From Planctomycetota bacterium (GTDB taxonomy: Bacteria; Planctomycetota; UBA11346): a stretch of 14,170 nucleotides of DNA. The stretch lies in assembly GCA_024641365.1 (NCBI GenBank), contig JAHEDF010000042.1:1-14170 (forward strand), in the 5' to 3' direction. Within the stretch, counting starts at the first letter, position 1; each line of letters begins with the position of its first letter. Shown piece after piece: positions 1-7,614 of the stretch. A model generated the notes under the pieces. It was given only the letters and a program-made list of their open reading frames with translations. It did not search any database and was not told the origin of the DNA. A program made the position numbers and the translations under genes.

Positions 1-1386
1 GCCAATGCGGGTGATGCGCTTGCCCCATCTGGTCCGATTAAAAATGTGCTCCTCATTTGTATTGATGATTTACGACCGGAACTTAAATCCTTTGGAGCAT
101 CATATATTCATTCTCCGAATATTGATAAGTTAGCAGTAGAGGGCCGTGCTTTTCTTCACCATTATGTAAATGCGCCAAGTTGCGGGCCATCACGTTTTAC
201 TTTATTAACCGGTAACTATGGACCGGCCGATAATTATGCCATTTTCAAACGAGCGGCTGCTCTCAAAAAGAATTCATCCGCTTATCCTCCAAGCATGCCT
301 GAATGGTTTCGTCAGCATGGGTTTACCACGGTCTCGGTGGGAAAAGTATCACATCACCCTGGTGGTAGAGGTGGCAAGGATTGGGATGATGAAAATGACA
401 TCGAAATGCCGAATGCATGGGACCGTCATTTGATGCCATCAGGTGCCTGGCAACATCCACGCGGAATAATGCACGGTTTGGCAAATGGTGAAATCCGGGG
501 TAAATCGGGAGATATGGTGGTTTTTCAGTCAGAACCTGGTGATGACAACATATATCCAGATGGTTTAACCACCAATGAAGCCTTGAACCAACTAGATGTA
601 TTAGCGAAAGATAAAGAGAAGCCATTTTTTTTAGCAGTTGGTATTATTCGCCCGCATTTACCTTTTGGTGCACCAAAAAAATATTTGGATCTCTATAAAG
701 ACGTAAAGTTGCCGCCTATTGCTCACCCGGAAAAACCAAGTGGCAAAACAACCTGGCACAATTCTGGTGAATTCATGAAGTATAATCGATGGGGTAAAAA
801 TCCCAATACGGATGCCGCTTTTGCCGATGACGTACGACTGCATTATGCGGCCTGTGTGAGTTATGCCGATGCGCAAGTCGGGCGGCTGCGTGAAAAATTA
901 AAAGAAATGGGCGTCGATAAAAATACCATGATTATTATTTGGGGGGATCACGGATGGCATTTAGGGGAATATTCCATTTGGGGGAAACATTCTTTGTTTG
1001 AAGAAGCCCTGCATTCGCCGCTCATTATCTATCATCCGAGCATTGAAAACCCTGGACAAGCAACCACTGCAGTGGTCGAAACCGCAGATATTTTCCCTAC
1101 TTTATGTGACTTAATGAAACTTCCTGCTCCGCCAAAAACAACTGGCGTATCATTATCAAAATTGGTGAGTGATCCGAAGGCAGCAGGTCGTCCAGCTTTG
1201 AGTTATTGGGGCGGCGCCAATACTATTCGCACTGAACAATATCGTTTTACCTTACACAAGGATAATTCTACTGAGTTATATGATTTCACAGACCCACAAA
1301 AAGAATCTATTAATATTGCGAAGGACAAACCAGACGTCGTACAAGAGCTGACACAAGTGCTTAAAGAACGTTTGGGAGCAAAATAA
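1..1386 (+). CDS. Sulfatase, iduronate-2-sulfatase type (5' end outside window)
   Basis: This is a type I sulfatase that would hydrolyse sulfate esters, probably on polysaccharides, in the periplasm or outside the cell. The frame is open from base 1, so the start and any signal peptide lie upstream; the GTG at 46 is an internal Val in the first beta strand. Visible motifs are the metal-binding IDDLR (61-75), the CGPSR formylglycine motif with its catalytic Cys at 181-183, [16 protein letters not shown], and DHGWHLGE (946-969). The last two motifs are typical of the iduronate-2-sulfatase branch. The C-terminus with '[16 protein letters not shown]' is the usual end of this family, so the 3' end is intact. 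The formylglycine-generating enzyme is not in the window. The family is clear; the exact substrate is not. The gene converges on the small exported-protein gene at 1455-2081. Confidence 0.93.
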   Translation, partial: ANAGDALAPSGPIKNVLLICIDDLRPELKSFGASYIHSPNIDKLAVEGRAFLHHYVNAPSCGPSRFTLLTGNYGPADNYAIFKRAAALKKNSSAYPPSMPEWFRQHGFTTVSVGKVSHHPGGRGGKDWDDENDIEMPNAWDRHLMPSGAWQHPRGIMHGLANGEIRGKSGDMVVFQSEPGDDNIYPDGLTTNEALNQLDVLAKDKEKPFFLAVGIIRPHLPFGAPKKYLDLYKDVKLPPIAHPEKPSGKTTWHNSGEFMKYNRWGKNPNTDAAFADDVRLHYAACVSYADAQVGRLREKLKEMGVDKNTMIIIWGDHGWHLGEYSIWGKHSLFEEALHSPLIIYHPSIENPGQATTAVVETADIFPTLCDLMKLPAPPKTTGVSLSKLVSDPKAAGRPALSYWGGANTIRTEQYRFTLHKDNSTELYDFTDPQKESINIAKDKPDVVQELTQVLKERLGAK

Positions 1387-1413
1387 GCCCACGTACTGGT
1401 TGGAATTATTTGG

Positions 1414-1435
1414 AAAAAAACCGATTTTACGGTTT
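1414..1435 (-). terminator. Probable Rho-independent terminator for the 1455-2081 gene
   Basis: On the minus strand AAACCG and CGGTTT pair around a 6-base loop (1418-1435). The right arm runs into a stretch of seven T (1420-1414). It lies about 20 bases past the stop of the leftward gene. The stem is short (6 bp), so strength is uncertain. Confidence 0.5.
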
Positions 1436-1454
1436 CGATTCCAGGTTAGACGGG

Positions 1455-2081
1455 TTATTTTGCGCCTTGCTTTGTAGCAGTTAAACTGTTTGTCCCAACA
1501 TCATAGGTATCACCTGATAATTTATCGACAGCTGTAAAGGTAAGCGTATAGACTTTTGTCTGATCATTTACCCATGTGATGACAATTTTATCGTCTTTTA
1601 CTACCCATTTCCCAGGAATATAAGGATATTGCCCCGGAGATGTAATAGCTCCAGTTACGTTGCCATTGGGCATAAATTCCATAGTTCCAACAACAGTATT
1701 GGTCTTTTGGTAATCCCATTTGCCAATAATTAATTGAGCTGGGTCTAACTTAGTACTTTTCTTTTGGCCAAGGAGATCGGTGTCATATTCTGCTTCATTG
1801 AGTGCCTGAAGTTCATCAATTTTTTTCTTTACCGCTAGAGCGACTTCTAAATTACCAGTTTTGGTGACATCCTTTAATACCTTTTCGAGCTCATCAATAG
1901 TTTTACTACGTTGTGTAACGACAGCTTTTTTATAATCGGCGGTCAGCTTACTTTGATTTTTTTCTAGTTTTTCTAAAGCTGCTATGGCAGTACGCGGTAA
2001 TTCAGCATCTTCTGCAGGCAATTGGAAAATTGTGCAAGTTAGTAAGAGTGGAATTGTCGATATCGCCGTAAGTAATCGCAT
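1455..2081 (-). CDS. Exported protein with coiled coil and C-terminal lipocalin-like beta domain
   Basis: This is a 208-residue protein of unknown role. The start chosen is ATG at 2081: it has GAGG five bases upstream and begins a signal peptide (MRLLTAISTIPLLLTC..., cleavage probably near residue 23). The frame runs open to an earlier ATG at 2132, but that would place 17 residues before the signal peptide and overlap the promoter candidate. Residues about 30-98 are charged and heptad-like (AALEKLEKNQ, KKKIDELQALN), likely a coiled coil. Residues about 117-208 form a beta-rich domain starting with IGKWDY, with FMPNGNVTG, GKWVVKDDKIVITW and SGDTYDVG, resembling lipocalin-like or 'stress/cell-wall' beta domains seen in planctomycetal and verrucomicrobial exported proteins. 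No catalytic motif is recognised. It probably acts in the periplasm or envelope. It is transcribed alone, convergent with the sulfatase and divergent from the sialidase-like gene. Confidence 0.75.
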   Translation of the reverse strand: MRLLTAISTIPLLLTCTIFQLPAEDAELPRTAIAALEKLEKNQSKLTADYKKAVVTQRSKTIDELEKVLKDVTKTGNLEVALAVKKKIDELQALNEAEYDTDLLGQKKSTKLDPAQLIIGKWDYQKTNTVVGTMEFMPNGNVTGAITSPGQYPYIPGKWVVKDDKIVITWVNDQTKVYTLTFTAVDKLSGDTYDVGTNSLTATKQGAK

Positions 2082-2404
2082 GTGGACCTCAATGAATGCG
2101 GTTACTATAGATAGAAAGGGCGCAAAAGGCAAACCGTCATTTTGCCGACTCGGGCACGAACAAAAGAGCCGAAAGAACCGTGATTTATAGACCTGTTGCG
2201 ACTTTTACTGCCATTCATATAGCCGTGTTAGGTCCCTATGTAGAGCTCTAAAGTCTAATTCATAATGAGCCAATAGAAAAATTTATTATACAAAGGGCAA
2301 CATAATATTGCGCTTGATGCATTCCTTAAACAGCCAATAACAGAAGTATCCCGCCGAAGATGCTAACGGATGTGGGTCGAGCGATCTTTTATTAAGGATA
2401 AATT
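2082..2404. other. Divergent intergenic region, 323 bases
   Basis: This region separates the leftward exported-protein gene from the rightward sialidase-like gene. It holds the leftward promoter candidate at 2104-2132 and the AAGGA ribosome site at 2394-2398. A weak rightward promoter candidate, TTGCGA (2196-2201), 16 bases, TATAGC (2218-2223), would leave a leader of about 175 bases. I see no small gene, RNA gene or clear repeat in it. Confidence 0.5.
2104..2132 (-). promoter_or_regulatory. Candidate sigma70-type promoter for the 1455-2081 gene
   Basis: Reading leftward, TTGCCT (2132-2127) is followed by a 17-base spacer and TATAGT (2109-2104). This leaves a leader of roughly 16 bases before the ATG at 2081, just enough for the GAGG site at 2090-2087. 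The -10 box matches consensus at 5 of 6 positions and the -35 at 4 of 6. No experimental support is available. Confidence 0.4.
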
Positions 2405-3559
2405 ATGTTATTAAAACTATTTAGACGCGTGGCGTTTGTTATTGCACTCTATTTAATTCATTTGTCTTTTGTAATGGCCAGTGAAAACGTCGTTATAGAG
2501 CGCATACCGAATAATGGTGTTCAACCACAGCTTGTGAGTGATAAAAATGGAACGATACATGCCGTATGGTTAGCAGGTCCTCCTGCGGCTAGTAATGTGT
2601 TTTATGCGCAGCGTGATGTTGGCGCGACTACTTTTAGTAACCCAATACCCGTGCATACGCAAAAAGGCCAGGCAGTCGCTATGGGAACTATTCGCGGTGC
2701 TCAAATTGCTGTTAATAAGGACGGCCGTGTTCATGTGCTGTGGAATGGATCTCGCGATTCACAACCCAAAGGACCTGATGGTGGTCCCGGTTTGTTGTAT
2801 ACAAGAATGAATGATGCAGGAACGGCGTTCGAATCCGTTCAGCAATTAATTACCGCAGCAGGTGGTCTCGATGGCGGTGGTGCATTGATTATTGATAACG
2901 ACGATCGCGTGTGGGCTCTGTGGCATGCCAGTGCTGGTGCCAAAGATGAAAGTGGCCGCGGAATTTATGCTACCGTTTCTTCCGACAATGGTAAAACATT
3001 TACTAAAGAAAATCGCATCAGTCCGTTGACGAATGGCGTTTGCGGTTGTTGTGGTATGCAAGCGGGTGTCAGTGCGCAGGGAACTATTTATGTGTTATAT
3101 CGTTCGGCTGGTAATGGCAGTCGAGACGAAATGCTGTTAACAAAATCTGTAAAACAACAAAATTTTACCTCACAAATCATCGATCCATGGGCAATAGAAG
3201 CATGTCCAATGAGTACCAGCAGTTTTCAAGCGTATGATAAATTCAATGTATTGGGATGGGAAACAAAGGGACGTGTTTACGTCGCGTTTGAGCAAGACGG
3301 AAAGATGAGCAAGCCGCAAACTGTACCTGGTAAAAAGACACCGTTTAAACATCCGGCAACAGCTACGAATAACCGTGGTGAAACTATGGTGGTTTGGACT
3401 GAAGGCACGGGTTGGAATAAAGGCGGAGCAATCGCCTGGCAACAATACGACGCCACGGGAAAACCAATCGGATCCGTGGGGCGACAAGAGGACCTGCCCA
3501 TATGGGGATTGGTCGCAGTTGCCGCGTTAAAAGACGGACGATTTTTAATTCTTTATTAA
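2405..3559 (+). CDS. Exported sialidase-like (BNR-repeat) beta-propeller protein
   Basis: This 384-residue protein has a signal peptide (MLLKLFRRVAFVIALYLIHL, cleavage probably after VMA near residue 25), so it is exported. The start ATG has AAGGA six bases upstream. The body consists of repeated beta-propeller blades with the BNR/Asp-box look: PQLVSDKNGTIHAVW, AVNKDGRVHVLWNG, IDNDDRVWALWHASA, SSDNGKTFT and NNRGETMVVWTEG. It resembles proteins annotated as exo-alpha-sialidases in PVC bacteria, but the sialidase Arg triad and catalytic Tyr cannot be assigned from sequence alone, so enzymatic activity is unproven. An odd feature is a Cys cluster, CGCC at residues 213-216, followed by ACPM with Cys267, which could form a metal or disulfide site in the fold. 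Its stop lies 7 bases from the stop of the converging membrane-protein gene. Glycan binding or cleavage alongside the sulfatase is an inference. Confidence 0.8.
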   Translation: MLLKLFRRVAFVIALYLIHLSFVMASENVVIERIPNNGVQPQLVSDKNGTIHAVWLAGPPAASNVFYAQRDVGATTFSNPIPVHTQKGQAVAMGTIRGAQIAVNKDGRVHVLWNGSRDSQPKGPDGGPGLLYTRMNDAGTAFESVQQLITAAGGLDGGGALIIDNDDRVWALWHASAGAKDESGRGIYATVSSDNGKTFTKENRISPLTNGVCGCCGMQAGVSAQGTIYVLYRSAGNGSRDEMLLTKSVKQQNFTSQIIDPWAIEACPMSTSSFQAYDKFNVLGWETKGRVYVAFEQDGKMSKPQTVPGKKTPFKHPATATNNRGETMVVWTEGTGWNKGGAIAWQQYDATGKPIGSVGRQEDLPIWGLVAVAALKDGRFLILY

Positions 3560-3566
3560 ATAGAAT

Positions 3567-3908
3567 TTAGCGCCTTTGTGACTTTCTCGCAGCCACTTCG
3601 GCTTTTAATTGTTGGTGCGTAATACGATTTGGTCCAAATAAGCGAGCACCTTTGGCGAGTGAAATAATACCGAAGATGCCTATAATAGTGCCAAGTGGAA
3701 AATTAAATAACATCAGCACACATAAAACTATGCCTAAGCCACGTGCCCATGATTTTCTGGTCCATGAACCATAAACAGCCGCAATTGTCAGTATCATTGA
3801 GACAGCAATAATACCCAAAAATACATTATTAAATCCATCTTCACTTCCTGCTCCTGGAGTTTGATTAGAAGCCATGAGTAAAATGGCTATCGAACCCGCT
3901 ATACTCAA
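3567..3908 (-). CDS. Small multi-pass membrane protein, downstream part of a TAA-interrupted gene
   Basis: This is an unnamed inner-membrane protein of 113 residues if TTG at 3908 is the start. That start is doubtful because it falls inside the first hydrophobic segment. Reading upstream in the same frame, 17 more codons (KLYNYSRNVGALTFLWC) complete that segment before a TAA at 3962-3960, beyond which an ATG-started head at 4061 lies in the same frame. Further membrane segments are at about residues 28-46 and 56-84. The pattern PLGTIIGIFGIISL followed by LFG and a charged tail resembles small four-helix proteins of PVC bacteria that carry an N-terminal 'NPYxxP' head. It may be made by readthrough or reinitiation, or the gene may be a pseudogene. 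The function is unknown. It converges on the sialidase-like gene with a 7-base gap and no obvious terminator. Confidence 0.6.
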   Translation of the reverse strand: MSIAGSIAILLMASNQTPGAGSEDGFNNVFLGIIAVSMILTIAAVYGSWTRKSWARGLGIVLCVLMLFNFPLGTIIGIFGIISLAKGARLFGPNRITHQQLKAEVAARKSQRR

Positions 3909-3959
3909 ACACCAGAGGAATGTCAGTGCACCGACGTTCCGCGAATAATTATATAATTT

Positions 3960-4061
3960 TTAAACCATTTCCGTGCTGAGTCCCTTCAGCGCTTCGCTGC
4001 CATCTTGAGTGGCGCTGATGAGGTCGGCTTCTGGTGGTGCATATGCGTTATCAGTGTTCAT
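3960..4061 (-). CDS. N-terminal head ORF (33 codons) of the interrupted membrane-protein gene
   Basis: ATG at 4061 opens a 33-residue reading frame beginning MNTDNAYAPPEADL and ending STEMV before TAA at 3962-3960. The 'N-x-Y-A-x-P' pattern is the usual N-terminal tag of small PVC membrane proteins. It lies in the same frame as the downstream membrane segment, with no frameshift between them. This supports one original gene of about 165 codons (3567-4061) containing one internal stop. Upstream of the ATG only a weak GAAAG-like ribosome site is visible. It could also be an independent leader peptide. Confidence 0.55.
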   Translation of the reverse strand: MNTDNAYAPPEADLISATQDGSEALKGLSTEMV

Positions 4062-4295
4062 AAGGTCTGCTTTCTTCGGTGACCGCAAAGACTGAAAGGC
4101 CGTTATTGAAATACAAGTATGTTTTTATGCATCAGTAGAGCGCTACACGCCTGAAAAAGTATCTTTGCCGAGGAAAATAGCGCCATTTCATAAGTAGCTC
4201 CTTAGTAATTTTAGTGATCGACAACAAGGGACGGACGGTGCTTGAGTTTGATTGGGGACATCGACAAGCGGTGAGAGTGACTTGCGTAAACGTGG

Positions 4296-6113
4296 GTGCA
4301 TATAGATGCTGCGGCCGTGACGTCCCAAGCCCTTGCTATTGATACGAGCGCATCGTTCGCGACGCCAGAACATATTGCATTTACATTTCGTATTGCCGGC
4401 CCGATGATTCGCTTTTTTGCGTGGGTTATTGATGTCCTTCTTCGCATTGTGGTAATGCTTGTATTAGCTATCCCATTTTTACTGATTGATTTGAATATAG
4501 GTATTGGCGTCGCGTTAATCGCATTTTTTATTATTGATTGGCTAATAGCAGGTTTTGTCGAATGGCGATGGGAAGGATTCACGCCCGGTAAGAAAATCTG
4601 TCGTATTCGTGTTATCGGCGTTGATGGTTTACCGGCTGGTGCGGGGTCATGTTTTTTGCGTAATATTTTACGTTACGCGGATAGCTTACCGTCATTTGCC
4701 ACAGGCATAATTGCCATGGTGATTTCTGGCCGCTTTCAGCGCTTAGGTGATTTGGCCGCTGGCACGTTGGTTGTCTATGACGAACAAAATAATGGTTCTC
4801 GCTTAGTAAAACTAAATGAGAAAAAAATTACTGATGTAGCGCATAATTTACCCACAGAAATTCAGTCAGTCGTCGATGGTACGACGTTGCGTGCTATTGT
4901 TTCGTACGTGGCTCATCGCCATCGTTATCATATTTCTCGTCTGCAAGAAATGGCGAAGCCGTTGGCAGATGTCATTGCCAGACAATTAGAGAGGGCTAAC
5001 CCGAAAGATGCCGATGCGTTTTTATGTGCCATTTATCAAAAATTAGTTGCGCCATCAGGTGATAATAAAGACGAGCCCAAAACAGCTCGCATAATGGCAA
5101 ATACGGCATCTCGCGCGGCGAGTTATTTAGCGCGTCGTCAGCGTGCATGGGCTGAAGTAGAAACGGTGTTAGCGAATGCGAAGAAAACGGGAACCATACA
5201 ACGCAAAGGGGGAACCGTGCCAGATGTGGTGTGGTTTTCCTCAATGTATCGTTCTGCCTGCGCAGATTTAGCCTTGGCAGACGCTTACCATTTGCCAGCG
5301 AATACGGTCTCTTATTTACATCAATTAGTCGCTCGTGCTCATTTACGATTTTATCGACGTTTGGCCATCAATTGGCATACAGTTGCTCGCCAAGTATTTA
5401 TTGAAGTTCCCGGAAGGCTGTACGGCGATGGGTGTTTGCGTGTCGCATTATTATCTTTTTACGGCACATTTTTATTAAGCGCTTTATGGGGCGCCCTTAT
5501 ACCAGAACAGGCCGTTGCCTATATGGGCGAAGACATGGCCGACAATTTACGGGATATGTACGCTGAGCCGCCCAATAGTCGAAAATTAGAAGACGGTACG
5601 GCTATGTACGGATTTTATATTAGTAATAACGTAGGAATCACGTTAGCTTGCTTTGCGAGCGGTATTTTTGCTGGCATTGGTTCGTTATTATGGTTGGCGG
5701 CCAATGGTGTATTTTTAGGTTTTTGTTTTGGCTATATGACAACGGTTGATATGTCGACCAGTAATCATTTTTATGAATTTGTTACAGCGCATGGGCCGTT
5801 TGAATTAACTGGCATCGCATTAGGTGGCGCTGCTGGTTTACGCTTAGGTTTGGGAATAATTCGCACGAAAGGACAAACGCGTTTAGAATCGCTGATGCGC
5901 TCAGCTCGCGAATCAGTTCCGATATTAACTGTTGCGGCTATATTAGTTGCTAGCGCCGCTCCGATAGAGGCATTTATTTCGCCATCGTCGTTACCTTGGG
6001 CAGCAAAAGGAGCCGTCTCAATATTTTGTGCGTCGCTCATTTTATTCTATTTAATTGGCCTTGGCCGTTATGCCCATGTGCGTATCAAAAATGAAGCAGC
6101 AGGTGGCCTATGA
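4296..6113 (+). CDS. RDD domain - SpoIIM-like membrane protein fusion
   Basis: First gene of the MoxR/DUF58 operon. Residues about 20-162 are an RDD domain: FRIAGPMIRFFAWVIDVLLR, two helices, GFTPGKKICRIRV, then RLGDLAAGTLVVYD. Residues about 195-350 are a cytoplasmic helical linker with the RAW..VETVL...K pattern of the SpoIIM N-terminal region. Residues about 350-595 are the SpoIIM membrane domain: YGFYISNNVGITLACFASG, ANGVFLGF, HGPFELTGIALGGAAGLRLG and AAPIEAFISPS. These two modules are usually separate adjacent genes, so a 605-residue fusion is notable. The start is uncertain: GTG at 4296 follows an in-frame TAA (4287), a second GTG is at 4317, and neither has a good ribosome site. The stop overlaps the next start by 4 bases (ATGA). 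The role is a membrane component working with MoxR; transport or envelope assembly is inferred only. Confidence 0.88.
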   Translation: MHIDAAAVTSQALAIDTSASFATPEHIAFTFRIAGPMIRFFAWVIDVLLRIVVMLVLAIPFLLIDLNIGIGVALIAFFIIDWLIAGFVEWRWEGFTPGKKICRIRVIGVDGLPAGAGSCFLRNILRYADSLPSFATGIIAMVISGRFQRLGDLAAGTLVVYDEQNNGSRLVKLNEKKITDVAHNLPTEIQSVVDGTTLRAIVSYVAHRHRYHISRLQEMAKPLADVIARQLERANPKDADAFLCAIYQKLVAPSGDNKDEPKTARIMANTASRAASYLARRQRAWAEVETVLANAKKTGTIQRKGGTVPDVVWFSSMYRSACADLALADAYHLPANTVSYLHQLVARAHLRFYRRLAINWHTVARQVFIEVPGRLYGDGCLRVALLSFYGTFLLSALWGALIPEQAVAYMGEDMADNLRDMYAEPPNSRKLEDGTAMYGFYISNNVGITLACFASGIFAGIGSLLWLAANGVFLGFCFGYMTTVDMSTSNHFYEFVTAHGPFELTGIALGGAAGLRLGLGIIRTKGQTRLESLMRSARESVPILTVAAILVASAAPIEAFISPSSLPWAAKGAVSIFCASLILFYLIGLGRYAHVRIKNEAAGGL

Positions 6114-6898
6114 ATATAGACCATACCACCATCGTTTTACGAGAGCGTTCTACCCCTGAATTATATGATCTGTCATTATTAGTATGGCGTCGTTATTTAT
6201 GGCCATTGTTATTATTAGGTATTATTGGCTGCACCCCATTCGTACTTTTGAATTGGTGGCTGCTCTATTCGCCCAATTCAAGTAATGAATGGGGTTCTTG
6301 GTATGTGTGTTTACTGTTATTGGCAGTACAAGGACCACTCGCAACCGCGCCTATTACGGCTTATTTAGGCTCTGCCTTATTCGACGATAATCCGGGAATC
6401 ATGAAGTCGTTGAAGCAGGCATGGGGTAATTCCATTGCCTTAATATTGTTTGGTGTGTGGCGAGGAATTTTGGCCATCTTTCCATTTTTGTTAATATTTT
6501 GGCCACCACATGCAGTTGAGGTGTCGGTTCTTGAACGGCAAAAATTTTGGCCGACCTGGAAGCGCGCAAATGCATTGCGTGCGGTATGGACGGGCGAATG
6601 GTCAACGCATTTATTAATAGCAGGGGGATTACTGTTTATAGGATTGATTGCCTTAGTAGACACCGCCTCAACGTTATTATCTGTATTACTCTATGCTGAT
6701 GTGTTAGGCGAAGATGATAGCACTTCAGCCTACTTTCCTTACTCCAGTATTTATCCCCACATTGCCTGTTGGATGGTGATGATCTATTTATCGGTGGTTC
6801 GTTTCTTATCGTATATTGATTTACGTACTCGTCGGGAAGGCTGGGAAATTGACTTGGCATTAAAACGTGAAGCGCGTCGTTTGGAACCAACCATATGA
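6110..6898 (+). CDS. Polytopic membrane protein of the MoxR/DUF58 operon
   Basis: This 262-residue integral membrane protein has no named family that I can assign. Hydrophobic segments lie at about 28-52, 63-88, 108-130, 166-196 and 215-236. The C-terminus reads YIDLRTRREGWEIDLALK, a 'YxDxRxRREGW(D/E)' ending that recurs in operon-associated membrane proteins and in glycerophosphodiester phosphodiesterase membrane-domain-like proteins, placing the tail in the cytoplasm. Start and stop both overlap neighbours by 4 bases (ATGA at 6110 and at 6895), so it is translationally coupled to the RDD-SpoIIM fusion and the DUF4129 gene. It probably forms part of the same membrane complex; that is inference from position. 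Confidence 0.8.
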   Translation: MNIDHTTIVLRERSTPELYDLSLLVWRRYLWPLLLLGIIGCTPFVLLNWWLLYSPNSSNEWGSWYVCLLLLAVQGPLATAPITAYLGSALFDDNPGIMKSLKQAWGNSIALILFGVWRGILAIFPFLLIFWPPHAVEVSVLERQKFWPTWKRANALRAVWTGEWSTHLLIAGGLLFIGLIALVDTASTLLSVLLYADVLGEDDSTSAYFPYSSIYPHIACWMVMIYLSVVRFLSYIDLRTRREGWEIDLALKREARRLEPTI

Positions 6899-7614
6899 TG
6901 TCGTTCGCACGTTTCTGGTTATTAATTATAGTAACGGTGCTGTTAGTTCCGGCAGCAGAAGAGGATTCCGTTGGCGATGTTTTAAAAGAGCAAAAACCAA
7001 TTTGGTATGATAGCGTTGCAGATGATTGGAAACGCATTGAAGCCAAAGCGCCAGAACAACCAACTCGACGAATGCCTAATAATGATGTAGTGGCTCAGTT
7101 ATTTACCTACATCATGTTAACGGTTGTCATTATTGCAGCGGCAATATTGATTTATTTGTTAGTGAAAAATTTTCAAACCGAGGCGAGCGTACCGCTATCT
7201 GAAGTTAAAAAATCTGCTGTTGCACGAGCCGTGGCGGATTTATCCGCTCTGCCATTCACCGACGAAGAAATTGGCAATCCCGAAGAAGCATTAGAAAAAG
7301 CAAAACGACAAAAGAATTGGCGTCGTGCGATTGCCATTAGTTATGCGCTCCATTTAGCAGAGCTCGATCATGGTGGTGTACTGACTGTTGCGCGTGGAAC
7401 CACCAATAAAGGCTATTTACGTGTCGTGGAAAAATGGACATCGACCGCACAGCCACGAAAACCAGTGCAAGATATTCTGACCGACACCATTGCGACCTTT
7501 GAACGCACATGGTTTGGGCACCATGATGCTAATGAGTCTATGTTCGAAGTAATAGAAAAAGAACGCGAGCGTTTTAATAAAATTGTTAAAAAAGAAACTG
7601 CGGTGACAGCATGA
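6895..7614 (+). CDS. DUF4129-type membrane-anchored protein
   Basis: This 239-residue protein has an N-terminal signal or anchor segment (1-21), a short extracytoplasmic region containing Trp (IWYDSVADDWKRIE), one membrane helix at about 66-91, and a cytoplasmic C-terminal domain. That domain matches the DUF4129 pattern: NWRRAIAISYALHLAELDHGG, then TNKGYLRVV (usual form TNREYLREL) and LTDTIATFERTWFGH (usual form FExxWYG). DUF4129 proteins are regularly encoded with MoxR, DUF58 and DUF4350. They are structural or signalling partners of unknown biochemistry. Alternative starts ATG 6895 and ATG 6898 are adjacent; the first overlaps the previous stop. The stop overlaps the next gene by 4 bases (7611-7614). 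Confidence 0.85.
   Translation: MMSFARFWLLIIVTVLLVPAAEEDSVGDVLKEQKPIWYDSVADDWKRIEAKAPEQPTRRMPNNDVVAQLFTYIMLTVVIIAAAILIYLLVKNFQTEASVPLSEVKKSAVARAVADLSALPFTDEEIGNPEEALEKAKRQKNWRRAIAISYALHLAELDHGGVLTVARGTTNKGYLRVVEKWTSTAQPRKPVQDILTDTIATFERTWFGHHDANESMFEVIEKERERFNKIVKKETAVTA

Noticed and set aside
1455..2132. Longer reading of the small exported protein from ATG 2132
   Set aside because: The 17 added residues precede a standard signal peptide; ATG 2081 has a well-placed GAGG and the longer form overlaps the promoter candidate.
1984..2190. 68-codon rightward ORF overlapping the exported-protein start
   Set aside because: It is antisense to a real signal peptide and promoter, has no ribosome site and no recognisable protein features.
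4062..4295. Promoter for the large operon
   Set aside because: I examined the 234-base gap for -35/-10 pairs; candidates such as TTGCCG with TCATAA were too weak to annotate.
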